A stretch of 64,000 bases of DNA, from positions 1 through 64,000 of the forward strand of contig CALSSE010000003.1 of the NCBI GenBank assembly GCA_943788935.1, given 5' to 3'. The DNA comes from an uncultured bacterium (lineage in GTDB: Bacteria; Myxococcota_A; Bradymonadia; UBA7976; VGTA01). Below the pieces are notes generated by a model, which ran no database searches, was not told the origin of the DNA, and saw only the letters and a program-made list of their open reading frames with translations. This document shows, piece by piece, positions 28,201 to 36,540 of this stretch. The first letter of the stretch is position 1, and each line of letters starts with the position of its first letter. A program made the translations under genes and the position numbers.

Positions 28201-30858
28201 CAATTTCAACGACCGCTCATCTGCAAATTCGACCAAGTGAGGAAAGCGCTCTGGGTCAAGAGTCGCGAGCCGATCAATCAATACTTGAGGGATCATATCG
28301 ACCAGGCGTAAAGATTCAGCGATCAGTGAGCCGATCGTGGGAAGTTGACTAACCGTTCTTAAGAGGCGCGCACATTTCCAACTAAGCTGAGACTTAGATT
28401 GCTTTATCTCCAAGAGAGCACTGGTCTGTAATCTTTGAAGACATCGCTCTAAGGCGTCGACCCACTCCATCGGTAGTGACTCACGATCCCCTCTTTGATA
28501 GGCGGTGATCATTCGTCTAGGCTGAGCGCTTAACGCGTGATTTTCAATCACTCCAAGACCCATTTGACGAACACGGCGATCAAACACTTGGGCGAGGTCT
28601 AAAAAGTACTCGGTTAAAGTGAAGGTTTGCTGTGCTGACTTCTTCTCCTGCTGATCCTGGCCCTCTCCCTGCTTGATCAGCTCTAGCGGAGGTAAATCCC
28701 ACCCTTTAGTCGCAGCGTCCAAATGAGAGAGGAGAGGGAGGCGTTGATCCGACCAAGCGATCGCTGAAGATTGATCTGAAAAGCCCTCTCGCTCAGGTCT
28801 GAGTGAGACTAGTAACTCTCCACTCTGTACCAACCTCTCGTTATCAACATAGATCACGCTCACCACTCCATCCCGAGGAGAAGTAATAGAGACCTCTACC
28901 TTCATAGACTCTAGTTTAAGCAAGGTTTGACCCTGCTTAACCTGATCTCCTACTCTCAGGCGAGCTGAGAGTACAACCCCTAGGGAGGGGGCGAGGATCT
29001 GATCTTGGTCAGATTGGCTGAGGTCGTGGCTCTCTCCATCTATCCAATACCGTTGGTCCCCCTCAATACGCTCTATTTGAAAGGATGAGTGAGGTTGACC
29101 CAACACCGACAACCTCCCTGAGCAATCATTGAGACGCTGATACTCAACCAAGAGGTATTGGGTCGCCTTAGGGTGAAGCTCTTCCGCGTTGGTGATCTCT
29201 TCTCGGACACACAAGAAGAGCTCAGGACCTGTCCGATAAATGCTGAGAGGTTGATCTCCTGAAATCAAATTAGCGTGTGGGGTGAGTTGATCTTGAAGCT
29301 CAGTACCCGCTAAAAATAGATCGATCGCCCGCGCGATCTGCGCGATCCCTCTCCGAGAGCGGTCTTGCTGAGTCACATTTAGCAGTCTCTGTGTATGCCA
29401 CCGAGAAGCTCTAAAATCTTCTTCTCTGAGTACTTCATTAACATAATAATGGTTAGAGGCTCCTCCATGGATCAGAATTTGTGAAGAGGTCAATACTCGC
29501 TGAAGCCTCTTAATCGCCGCCTCTCTATTGGGTGCATAAGCGATCACCTTAGCGAGCATCGGGTCAAACTCTCCGATCACTTGATCTCCCTCTTGATACC
29601 CTGAATCAATCCTCACCCCTGGCCCTGATGGGATGCGAAATTTGATTAACTCTCCGCTCGTTGGAGAGAAATCTCTCGTAGGGTCTTCTGCATAGAGTCG
29701 AGCCTCAATCGCCGCTCCTCTAGCGATCGGTGGTTGAGCAAAGATCTCATCGAGCCGATCGCCTCGCGCGATCCTCAACTGAATCTCTATGAGATCGACT
29801 CCATAGACTAACTCGGTGACCGGATGCTCTACTTGGAGTCGTGGATTAACCTCCAAGAAGTAGAGCCGACTCTCCCTTGAGTCATATAAGAGTTCAATGG
29901 TACCAACGCTTCGATAGGAGAGGAGTTTACCGAGCGCTTCACCACATTCGATCGCTGTGGAGAGGGCCTGAACATCGATCCCCTGAGGAGGACATTCTTC
30001 GATAATTTTTTGGTGCCTACGTTGAACAGAGCACTCTCTCGCCCCGAGGATCTCCACCCCTCCTCGACCGTCACCAACGAGCTGTAGTTCAATATGTCTG
30101 GGCTGGAAGAGCCGAGTCTCCAGAATAAAGCGAGGACTCATCTCGGCGCGAAGAGTGGATAGATAAGCGATGGATATCCACTCTAACCACTCGTCAAGGC
30201 TCGGGTAAGCGCTGCTCCATTCATAAATCCCTCGACCTCCCCCTCCTTCGGTCGCCTTCAGAATCCAAGGGAGTGGGGGGAGCACCCCCTCATGATAAAT
30301 CTTAGCGACCTCTCCTCTCCACCGAACAGATGATAACGTGACTGTCTCAGAGTGAGCGGGTCCTCCCTTTCCTTGATGATGCTCTAAGCGCTGAGGATCT
30401 GCGGAGTATGTCAGGGTATCTGTGAGGTCGATGGTGAGACACGGTAGTCGATCAAACCCTGCTCTCATCGCATACATTCCTGCATTTGATTTATCACCAA
30501 GTTTATTCAGGGTCTCCACACTAGGTGCGAGTACCGTTAAACCGCCTGCTTCAAGCGCCTCAACAAAAGAAGCCTTTTCAGAGGCGAATCCCCAACCCAA
30601 CCAAGCGCTATCACAGTGAGCCGCTCGAGCCGCTTGAAGCACTAACCGTGGATCTTGATAGGCGCTAGGCCCTCCCTCTAGTCTCTGTTTAGACTTAAAA
30701 GCCCAAAAGACCGAGTTATGTGTCTCTGCTTCAGTATATAAGAAGACCGCTTCTACTTCCGGTGACTGCACTTCAGCGGTCCTCAAAAATCGTAATGCAG
30801 CCTCACCGCGATTAACCACCGCGACTCGTTTTACCAAGCTAAAGTCATAATCTTGCAT
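25213..30858 (-). CDS. Single-chain biotin-dependent acyl-CoA carboxylase (BC-BCCP-central-CT)
   Basis: The ~1881-residue protein carboxylates acetyl-CoA or another acyl-CoA using ATP and bicarbonate, with all activities on one chain as in eukaryotic ACC. The biotin carboxylase occupies about residues 1-505: KATEGGGGRGI ATP loop, HIELQLVGD, and the catalytic EVNPRLQVEHPVTE. The biotin carrier domain has the biotinyl lysine in LLKLESMKVEVS near residue 653. A long central region (about 730-1200) has no clear motif. The carboxyltransferase fills about 1210-1870: GPAVGAQSYWNAEA, LTGKRALDISG, GPNGQAQLRAVD, ANLSGFDGSPES and RYHGGAYVVFSKRLNP. I prefer ATG 30858 (GAGAAG just before); a TTG at 30903 would extend it by 15 residues. 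The acyl-CoA substrate cannot be decided from sequence. Confidence 0.9.
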   Translation of the reverse strand: MQDYDFSLVKRVAVVNRGEAALRFLRTAEVQSPEVEAVFLYTEAETHNSVFWAFKSKQRLEGGPSAYQDPRLVLQAARAAHCDSAWLGWGFASEKASFVEALEAGGLTVLAPSVETLNKLGDKSNAGMYAMRAGFDRLPCLTIDLTDTLTYSADPQRLEHHQGKGGPAHSETVTLSSVRWRGEVAKIYHEGVLPPLPWILKATEGGGGRGIYEWSSAYPSLDEWLEWISIAYLSTLRAEMSPRFILETRLFQPRHIELQLVGDGRGGVEILGARECSVQRRHQKIIEECPPQGIDVQALSTAIECGEALGKLLSYRSVGTIELLYDSRESRLYFLEVNPRLQVEHPVTELVYGVDLIEIQLRIARGDRLDEIFAQPPIARGAAIEARLYAEDPTRDFSPTSGELIKFRIPSGPGVRIDSGYQEGDQVIGEFDPMLAKVIAYAPNREAAIKRLQRVLTSSQILIHGGASNHYYVNEVLREEDFRASRWHTQRLLNVTQQDRSRRGIAQIARAIDLFLAGTELQDQLTPHANLISGDQPLSIYRTGPELFLCVREEITNAEELHPKATQYLLVEYQRLNDCSGRLSVLGQPHSSFQIERIEGDQRYWIDGESHDLSQSDQDQILAPSLGVVLSARLRVGDQVKQGQTLLKLESMKVEVSITSPRDGVVSVIYVDNERLVQSGELLVSLRPEREGFSDQSSAIAWSDQRLPLLSHLDAATKGWDLPPLELIKQGEGQDQQEKKSAQQTFTLTEYFLDLAQVFDRRVRQMGLGVIENHALSAQPRRMITAYQRGDRESLPMEWVDALERCLQRLQTSALLEIKQSKSQLSWKCARLLRTVSQLPTIGSLIAESLRLVDMIPQVLIDRLATLDPERFPHLVEFADERSLKLSKELSQRRLMRADFDHWINSEGSSTSPQQLPESLISPLIEETYRGHQGALLRLIETLSPEEESGDVEQSEIYEFSLEGGRRIERSATHDQRVVEESAGAWRLWIVVKDLSIELEPSGEQKLSLNFSAETLHRLTMVYVLYLSPQSAELGELTSQVSHLLNRLTPSVIEGEEQRPSFPLKKIVNVTVFSGVEYGGGAHSQGVEVRHFNASFSSTILPAMSADFSSERGSSTPIIRAQDLWRGLTPRQVERLAPQRWEKFRLERLRECEEEVSPFPHRLEMPAMIFKLIGIDNPEDIRLFTYAEIYQLNRKRGRPLVLPDVDYAFYRSIKLLYTAQRRGHRRALHWNRLILRILPPIPLGLGVIKRYMTRLIAAARWVGLEKVVIRARFYDKTSMSGLTPLTDVSIYQVAGREASLVSRISSRRPILPRTRYESLVVSARRRGLTHPAEVIHLLEGGGGGVPRGQFTLLDYDEQHQCLVPASIEKIFDGDLAPESSPGRIDGRVSHRCGVVVGEIITMINKPKMSLRRIVILSDPTLKMAALGQEECDRVIAALRRAEAESLPIEWLTVSSGAKIDWETGTENLDACAEVLREIIHFTQSGGMINVLVTGPAVGAQSYWNAEATMMNHCSGTLIMTDRGAMVLTGKRALDISGCVSASDDVELGGYTSIMGPNGQAQLRAVDLVEAYQTLYAFYRLCYVPPQQNRVPRRMTKDPQVRDIGRSAYPKILGHAFGHISEIFSEINAERKLPFAIKPVMDALIDQDDGYLDRWSAWEGAETVVVRQCRVFGYATTLIGIENQALQRLSPVQDGPQQWRGGTLYPQASRKLARAINASRGRYPVTILANLSGFDGSPESLRQGQLEYGSEIAQAVHRFDCPIYLVILSRYHGGAYVVFSKRLNPRLETLAIKGSYASVIGGGPAASIIFRREVRHKARELGDDIEAYRLASQQIASSFDETHSVERALRVGSIDQIIAITELRAALAERLELDYQQTLGNR

Positions 30859-31013
30859 AGTACTTCTCATGTAGGGTCGTTGTGGATACCGCAGAAGAGA
30901 CAATCGGTATCAAGCTAACGAGTATACCAAACTAAAGATATCCGTACAGTAGGCTTACTTAAGTTCAAGATGTAATGTACACCTAAGCCATCTAAACTGA
31001 CAGGGAGAGGTCG

Positions 31014-31613
31014 ATGCGAGAGAGAGAACCAATAAATCAGACTCCACTCAGTGACGAGCTACGACGAGTAGTGGTGATCGATACCGAGACTAGTGGACTA
31101 GACCCTTATCAACATAGCTTACTCTCAATAGGGCTTGTCCCTCTCTACACTGAAGAGCGCTTAGAGCTATTTGTATCGGAGCCATCAATCCTAGCTGACC
31201 CACGTTCAATGGCGATCCATGGCATAGATCTAGAATGGTTGTCGACAGTCGGGGAATCACCAAAAGTAATCTGTGAACGTTTTGAGACATTTCTCGCTCA
31301 TCACTCGCACTCTCCAGTGATCCTCGCCGGACATAACATCACCTTTGATCTGCGATTTATGAAGCGCCTCTATCGTTTGGCGGACAGGCCTTGGCCTACA
31401 TTGATCTCTCACCGTAGTTTAGACACCCACAGCATGCTTTGGCAGCTCGCCGCTTCGGGACAGATCCCCTTCGACGCCTGCTCCTCAGATGGAGCCTTCA
31501 GATATTTTAACTGCGCTCCGCTCCCTCAAGAGAGACATTCAGCGCTAGGCGATGCTTTGAGCACTAGAGAGCTGCTCCGCCTGATCTTAGCTCGATCCAC
31601 GAACTCACCTTGA
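31014..31613 (+). CDS. DEDDh-type 3'-5' exonuclease (DnaQ-like)
   Basis: This stand-alone exonuclease of 199 residues belongs to the DnaQ/RNase T fold. Exo I is VVIDTETSGLD (Asp and Glu ligands), Exo II is GHNITFDLRFM, and Exo III is HSALGDALSTRE, giving the full DEDDh set. It could proofread for a polymerase lacking its own exonuclease or act in repair; it is not fused to a polymerase or UvrC-like domain. GGGAG precedes ATG 31014. It is divergent from the carboxylase gene, and a lipoprotein gene follows 78 bp downstream. Confidence 0.88.
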   Translation: MREREPINQTPLSDELRRVVVIDTETSGLDPYQHSLLSIGLVPLYTEERLELFVSEPSILADPRSMAIHGIDLEWLSTVGESPKVICERFETFLAHHSHSPVILAGHNITFDLRFMKRLYRLADRPWPTLISHRSLDTHSMLWQLAASGQIPFDACSSDGAFRYFNCAPLPQERHSALGDALSTRELLRLILARSTNSP

Positions 31614-31691
31614 TCATGTTGACCCGACGAGCCTAAACTAGCTCATCACGATTAGCCCTTTGGTAAACCGAAGAGATGAGGAGACGTTGAG

Positions 31692-32819
31692 ATGAGTGGT
31701 GATGAAGAGAGGAATCGAGTGATGAGTAGACCCTCATTGTGTGTATCGATGATTTCAAAAGAGATAAGGAGCTTTATAAGAGTTCTCTTAAGATTTTGCA
31801 CCGTCATGGTGAGCCTCACCGCGTGTCAACAGGGAGAGGAGAGCGCTCAAGGTAAAAACTCGACCTCACCCTCTATAGAAGCAAACGCGCCTAAAGCCTA
31901 TACACCTCCGGTTGGATACACTGCGAGCTCAGGAGACCCTCTCGCTGCTTTATATGGAGGAACGATTCAGAGCGCTACAGGCTCTAATCAACCTAGGGGG
32001 CTAAACAATAAGGCGCTTCAGTCTAGATTCGATAAGCTCAAACCTGTCCCTCTCGATCATGAATTTCCCACCAAGTGGAGACGGGCTTTAAAGGGACTCA
32101 ATGAACAAATCCCTCTGAAAGTCACCTCTTGGAGATCGAAAACCACCACCCGAATGGAGCGTGGGCAGAGAGACCGTGAGATCTATTTCAAGCTGAGATT
32201 ACTCGGGACAAAGTCAGACGTCCAACGCTTAGCCCCACAAGCACTTAGAAAAGTTAAGGAATTCCGAGTCCTCCCTAAAAAACTCGGTGATCAACATGAG
32301 CATATCGCTGAGAAGGGTCGGGAGAGGCTTCTCCTTAACTATAGTGCGATCAAGAGCATAGAAAATAAAGTAAACCCTGTCCTCCTCGCGACGCTAAAGA
32401 TCTCTTGGAATTTAAAAACTCCAGAGCCAAGAACGCTAGATAAAAACTGTCGTTATGTTCATGGCTTGCCACAGAGCATGGGTGAGGCTCGTGTTCCATG
32501 GGCTAAGCGACGCTTTCGTTCCACGAGCACTCGTCGCTTCGTGGAATGGTATGTTGAACGCTCTAAAGAGGGGCTCACTTGGCGGGCGACTTGGATTTAT
32601 CGTAATGGCTCATATCGAGATAAAGCAGTCGGCTGGTGGACTGATAAGCTCAACGCTAAGAGCGCGACTCAAACCTCTCTCGCCGGTATGGAACAGACAT
32701 GGGCCCTCTCGGATGGAGAGACACTACAGTGGTGGCCTGAGAGCGATCCCAGCTCTATGGGATGTAAAATCGCCGGTCCCCTCTTGAGCATCTCTACAGT
32801 AGCGCCCACGACACGCTAG
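31692..32819 (+). CDS. Putative lipoprotein of unknown function
   Basis: The 375-residue protein has a hydrophobic segment ending in lipobox SLTAC at residues 41-45 and a low-complexity Ser/Asn/Pro stretch after it, as in surface or periplasmic lipoproteins. The mature part (about 120-370) is rich in basic and aromatic residues (TRRFVEWYVERSKEGLTWRATWIYR) with two or three cysteines, and has no motif I recognise. GAGGAG precedes ATG 31692, but in-frame ATGs at 31722 and 31749 would give a more normal signal length. No function is proposed. Confidence 0.6.
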   Translation: MSGDEERNRVMSRPSLCVSMISKEIRSFIRVLLRFCTVMVSLTACQQGEESAQGKNSTSPSIEANAPKAYTPPVGYTASSGDPLAALYGGTIQSATGSNQPRGLNNKALQSRFDKLKPVPLDHEFPTKWRRALKGLNEQIPLKVTSWRSKTTTRMERGQRDREIYFKLRLLGTKSDVQRLAPQALRKVKEFRVLPKKLGDQHEHIAEKGRERLLLNYSAIKSIENKVNPVLLATLKISWNLKTPEPRTLDKNCRYVHGLPQSMGEARVPWAKRRFRSTSTRRFVEWYVERSKEGLTWRATWIYRNGSYRDKAVGWWTDKLNAKSATQTSLAGMEQTWALSDGETLQWWPESDPSSMGCKIAGPLLSISTVAPTTR

Positions 32820-32834
32820 GTGAACTGAGCCCAT

Positions 32835-33455
32835 CTATGACCAATGAGGCTCTCCTAGGTCGATCTTTGCTTGACCTGCGGTCCGCTCATTGACCTCTCT
32901 AATGATCTCCTCTACCCCTTCATAAAGAAGAGTAGCGATGATCTTAACGCCCGTCGTGTATAGTCGTTCTTCGACCACCGCCTCGCGCTGCTCTAGAAGA
33001 TAAAGGAGTGAGCCTTCAAAGGAGTAAGAGATCTCAAAAGAGACCACACATCGAAGCTGTAAATGCACCTGTTCAGCCTCACTGAGAACAGCCTGAGCGG
33101 CTGCCGAATATGCTCGGGCGAGCCCACCTGTACCGAGTTTTGTACCACCAAAATAGCGTACCACAGCCACACCAATACTCTCCAACCCTCTGCCCTCGAT
33201 GATATTTAGGATTGGTCTCCCCGCAGTGCCAGAAGGTTCTCCATCATCGACGGTTCGAATATCATCAGTGTGAGCCCCTCGGTAAGCCCAACAGATATGA
33301 CAGGCTTCTGAATGATCTAACCACAGCGCCTTTACTCTCTCCTCCATCTGAGCTCTTTGGGCCACCGGAAAGGCGGTAGCTATGAACCTCGACCCCTTAA
33401 TCTTATCAATTTCGATAGTAAGCGCTTGAGCGATAGTGAGTCGGCTCTCTATCAT
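32835..33455 (-). CDS. YigZ/IMPACT family protein
   Basis: The 206-residue protein belongs to the UPF0029/YigZ family, related to eukaryotic IMPACT. The N-terminal domain has the signature SRFIATAFPV, CHICWAYRGA, DDGEPSGTAGRPIL and VVRYFGGTKLGTGGLARAY; the C-terminal domain has an EF-G domain-IV-like fold (YSFEGSLLYLLEQREAVVEE). Family members are linked to ribosome-associated or stress functions without a settled activity. The gene starts 2 nt after the stop of the secreted protein gene upstream, so both are likely on one transcript. It converges on the lipoprotein gene with a 15-bp gap. Confidence 0.9.
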   Translation of the reverse strand: MIESRLTIAQALTIEIDKIKGSRFIATAFPVAQRAQMEERVKALWLDHSEACHICWAYRGAHTDDIRTVDDGEPSGTAGRPILNIIEGRGLESIGVAVVRYFGGTKLGTGGLARAYSAAAQAVLSEAEQVHLQLRCVVSFEISYSFEGSLLYLLEQREAVVEERLYTTGVKIIATLLYEGVEEIIREVNERTAGQAKIDLGEPHWS

Positions 33456-33457
33456 GA

Positions 33458-34636
33458 TTACAAATCAAAAGAGGGAGGAGACTCTACCCCATCCCCCTGT
33501 ACAGGTGACATTTTAGAGGGAGCCTTAACTGTTTGATACTCTCCCTGCAGCTCACCCGTCTTAATGAATACTCGGTCGGGCGCTTCATCAAGGATCAGAG
33601 ATAAGGGTTGATAATATTGCTCACGAGCTCTTTCGATTTTAGCTCGTCGCTTTGCAGAGACTCTTTGGCGCTGTCGAGAGGATATATCATATTCTAACCT
33701 ATCCTGATTAAACCGCCAGCCCCCGATCACCTTAGCTTCCTCCTCTTCATCCTCCATCGCCCAAATCGTTCCGGTGTGGGAGAAAATCATCGCCCTCCTC
33801 TCTCCGATAAACATAAAATCCTTCACCATGAGCTCATATACTTTTGACATCACCTCGCTGTATTCTCTCTCACGCTGAGCTAAGTTGGTGACCTTTATCT
33901 CTACGCCTCTTAAATAAAATTTGAGCTCAGCGAGCGCGGGCGGGGGTTGAGATGAATCAAAGCGGGGGAAGACAATCCCAATTTTATGAGTCTTAAGAGG
34001 AGGACTGATCCCTTTGGGGGATAACTTAAGCGCTCGACGACGCTCATCAAACATTGAATCACCTAAGAGTCTCGGGTTCCACTTCAGCGCTCCGTCGTAC
34101 TTGATCTTGATCCGATCGTCGCCATCGAATTGAATTTCCTGAAAATATATCGGGTACTTGACCGAAATATCATGATTAAAGAAGAGGAGCTGTAAGTGCT
34201 CAAAACGATGAATTGAGGGGGGAGTTTCCCCCTTCTTTGATGTACGAGTTCGCTCACCCACCTCAGAGTTTATGAGTGAGCCTTTGGACGCCTGAATGAT
34301 CTCTAAACCATCAAACTCAATCGGGGTTTTAAGGTCGATATTGACAGTATATCCTTCATCGGCAAGGGCATAACTACAGGGTTGCCAGAGGCTCTTTGGG
34401 TCTCCATCAAATAAGTTAAAGGGAGTGTGACCTCTAAAGCCTCTCCACTGTCTCTCATCGAGACAATGTTTAGGATGGGGAGCGCTTACGTCCAAAACCT
34501 CTAAGTTTTGTTTTTTTTGTGGTGCCTTCGCGATACTGTCAAAAGGAGCAAGTCCACACATCAAAAAGAGTATAACCACCAAACTAGAGCTCTTTTTTAA
34601 GCTCTTATTAGCCTCTATAAATGTAATTATGTTCAT
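33458..34636 (-). CDS. Secreted discoidin/F5-8C-like protein
   Basis: The 392-residue protein has an N-terminal hydrophobic signal (about residues 15-35, SSLVVILFLMCGLAPFDSIAKA). A region resembling discoidin or NADase-type glycan-binding modules follows at about 65-210: FNLFDGDPKSLWQPC, YTVNIDLKTPIEFDGLEII and the matching final strands. The C-terminal part (250-390) is unfamiliar. Such modules bind carbohydrate or cell-surface polymers, so it may be an envelope or extracellular binding protein. I choose ATG 34636 (GAGGCG upstream); an in-frame start at 34669 is possible. It lies downstream of the metallophosphoesterase-cytochrome gene on the same strand, 132 bp away. Confidence 0.55.
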   Translation of the reverse strand: MNIITFIEANKSLKKSSSLVVILFLMCGLAPFDSIAKAPQKKQNLEVLDVSAPHPKHCLDERQWRGFRGHTPFNLFDGDPKSLWQPCSYALADEGYTVNIDLKTPIEFDGLEIIQASKGSLINSEVGERTRTSKKGETPPSIHRFEHLQLLFFNHDISVKYPIYFQEIQFDGDDRIKIKYDGALKWNPRLLGDSMFDERRRALKLSPKGISPPLKTHKIGIVFPRFDSSQPPPALAELKFYLRGVEIKVTNLAQREREYSEVMSKVYELMVKDFMFIGERRAMIFSHTGTIWAMEDEEEEAKVIGGWRFNQDRLEYDISSRQRQRVSAKRRAKIERAREQYYQPLSLILDEAPDRVFIKTGELQGEYQTVKAPSKMSPVQGDGVESPPSFDL

Positions 34637-34768
34637 AACTAAGCGCCTCACATTGAACTTTAGTCTCAATGATTAAATGATGATGCTCGTAAAAGCTAGC
34701 TTCACGACAATCTAGTTTCACTTCATCTATGATTGTTCTCTAGCGCTCTTTCATTCATTTTGCCTCGC

Positions 34769-36391
34769 TTACTGAGGGAGAGGAGCGCCGTGTCCGGGAC
34801 CGATAATCTTTGCTCGATAGCTGCTGTAATTAAATTTGGGAGAGTGGAGATGATTATGGCAGGTCTCACATGTCTCGCTCGGAACTTTGAGATTAACATA
34901 AGACTCTCCTCCACCAATCTCAGCATGTTTAGCTGCCGGTCCATGACAAGACTCACACTGTACATCTTGGAGCTTTTCAGTGTGTCCGAGAGCTGAACCT
35001 CCCGGCTCTTGCCACCCGGTAACATGACAGCTCACACACTCCACATCAAAAGTTTTTTTAGCATCTACAAGGGTCTTCCAAGCATGAGCATGCCTTGTTT
35101 TCTTCCAAAACTCATCCGCATCAGGATGGCAGATTTGACACTCTGCAGCTCCTGCATACCCATTGCCGTTAGGTGGCGGAGGTTTGACTTGACTCGCGCT
35201 CTTCATATTAAGAGCCGCGAGGCTCTCTTGATACTTTTCTACTCTCTCTTTGATAACAGGGTTAGCAGGGATATTCTGATCGATAGGGATCAACTGATAT
35301 TCTATCCGCTTCGCAGGGTGAGAGAGCGGGGCGAGGTTAAGTTTCTGACGTTGATCGATCAAAGCGCTAAGACCCGCTTTAGCGAAGGGAGATTGAGACA
35401 TTCCCGCGAATCGCTCTCTCATTTTAATCTTTAGATCCAGTGACTTTAACTCACGCTGTCGATCTCCAACTGTATCCAGTAAGGGACCATCACTCTTCAG
35501 CCCATAGAGGCGAATCACTCCCAAGTGACGACCTCGATCACCAGCTTCAACAATATAAGAACGTTGTGACTGATCGTTATGTTCAACAGGAGATAGAGAC
35601 TGCTCCTCTTGCGCTCCACGACCAAGAATCCATAGACTGACTTGGGGGAATTCGAGCGCTAAACGACGAAGTGAAGCTCTCGGCGCGGTGCTCATGACGA
35701 TCAAGAGATCAGCTCCTTTAGATTCGAGCGCATTCACTGACTGTGAAATCAGAGATGAATACCCCGTATCAACATCTTGATGACCGAGCCCAATCACGCC
35801 GACCTTTGCTCCTTCAAGCTCAAGTAGCCGGCTGTTAATCGTGGGTAATGGAGTCTTCTCTAGCCCGCTCAGCTCTGGGAGTGGGTATTTCTTGCCAAGT
35901 TCTCTATAAAAGCTCTCTCCGGCCGCTCTATCGAGAGGTCCGGCGAGGTGAGCATCAATCTCAAGGTCACTTAGAATAGAGCGAATTAATGTCGCCTTCG
36001 CTCTCTCTTGAGCGAGAGAGTGATCTTTGAGATGAGCGTGGTCATGAAGGTGAGATCCTACCGTCAACACGGCGCTCGGTCCTCTCGACCTGTGAGTACG
36101 TATAAGCGCGTCAAGACGCTCTATGGCGCCTAGCTTCAGATCGATCGTACAACCGCAAGGCTCGATGTAACCCATGAGTTCACTGACCACCAAGACTTGA
36201 ACATCAGCTGATTCTCTGGCTTTTTCAACAACCGTCTCGACAGAGGGTAGAGCTAAGCTCAAAGTCGGGGTCAAAAATGAGCAGAGCATCAACGTGATGA
36301 TTCGCCTATATTGAATCGAAGACCCGTTTAACGGGTCCTTTGGCCTCGCTTCCATGTGGTCGATATCTCTATCACGTCGTTTAGTCATCAT
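34769..36391 (-). CDS. Metallophosphoesterase-like domain fused to tetraheme cytochrome c
   Basis: The 540-residue protein is exported by an N-terminal signal (about residues 28-50, RIITLMLCSFLTPTLSLALP). Residues about 65-330 resemble the UshA/5'-nucleotidase-type metallophosphoesterase group: VLVVSELMGYIEPCGCTIDLKLGAIERLDALI, LTVGSHLHDH, and VGVIGLGHQDVD. The ExCGC-LGAxxR start is typical of the multiheme-linked subgroup. Residues about 405-540 carry four CxxCH heme sites (CQICH, CVSCH, CESCH, CETCH) plus distal histidines, as in cytochrome c554-like proteins. A periplasmic redox role is likely; the phosphoesterase metal ligands look incomplete, so it may be non-hydrolytic. GGAG precedes ATG 36391. 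Confidence 0.8.
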   Translation of the reverse strand: MMTKRRDRDIDHMEARPKDPLNGSSIQYRRIITLMLCSFLTPTLSLALPSVETVVEKARESADVQVLVVSELMGYIEPCGCTIDLKLGAIERLDALIRTHRSRGPSAVLTVGSHLHDHAHLKDHSLAQERAKATLIRSILSDLEIDAHLAGPLDRAAGESFYRELGKKYPLPELSGLEKTPLPTINSRLLELEGAKVGVIGLGHQDVDTGYSSLISQSVNALESKGADLLIVMSTAPRASLRRLALEFPQVSLWILGRGAQEEQSLSPVEHNDQSQRSYIVEAGDRGRHLGVIRLYGLKSDGPLLDTVGDRQRELKSLDLKIKMRERFAGMSQSPFAKAGLSALIDQRQKLNLAPLSHPAKRIEYQLIPIDQNIPANPVIKERVEKYQESLAALNMKSASQVKPPPPNGNGYAGAAECQICHPDADEFWKKTRHAHAWKTLVDAKKTFDVECVSCHVTGWQEPGGSALGHTEKLQDVQCESCHGPAAKHAEIGGGESYVNLKVPSETCETCHNHLHSPKFNYSSYRAKIIGPGHGAPLPQ

Positions 36392-36540
36392 CTAACTCTC
36401 CGATCTGTTATACGGTCTCTTCAACTCGATACGTTGAGCAGGTTAAATACATCGCATAAGAATAAAAAAGAAGTTATGATCTTATCTTTATATTCTTTAG
36501 CTCGTTTGTTCATCAACGAGATTAGTGAAGGTAATCATCC

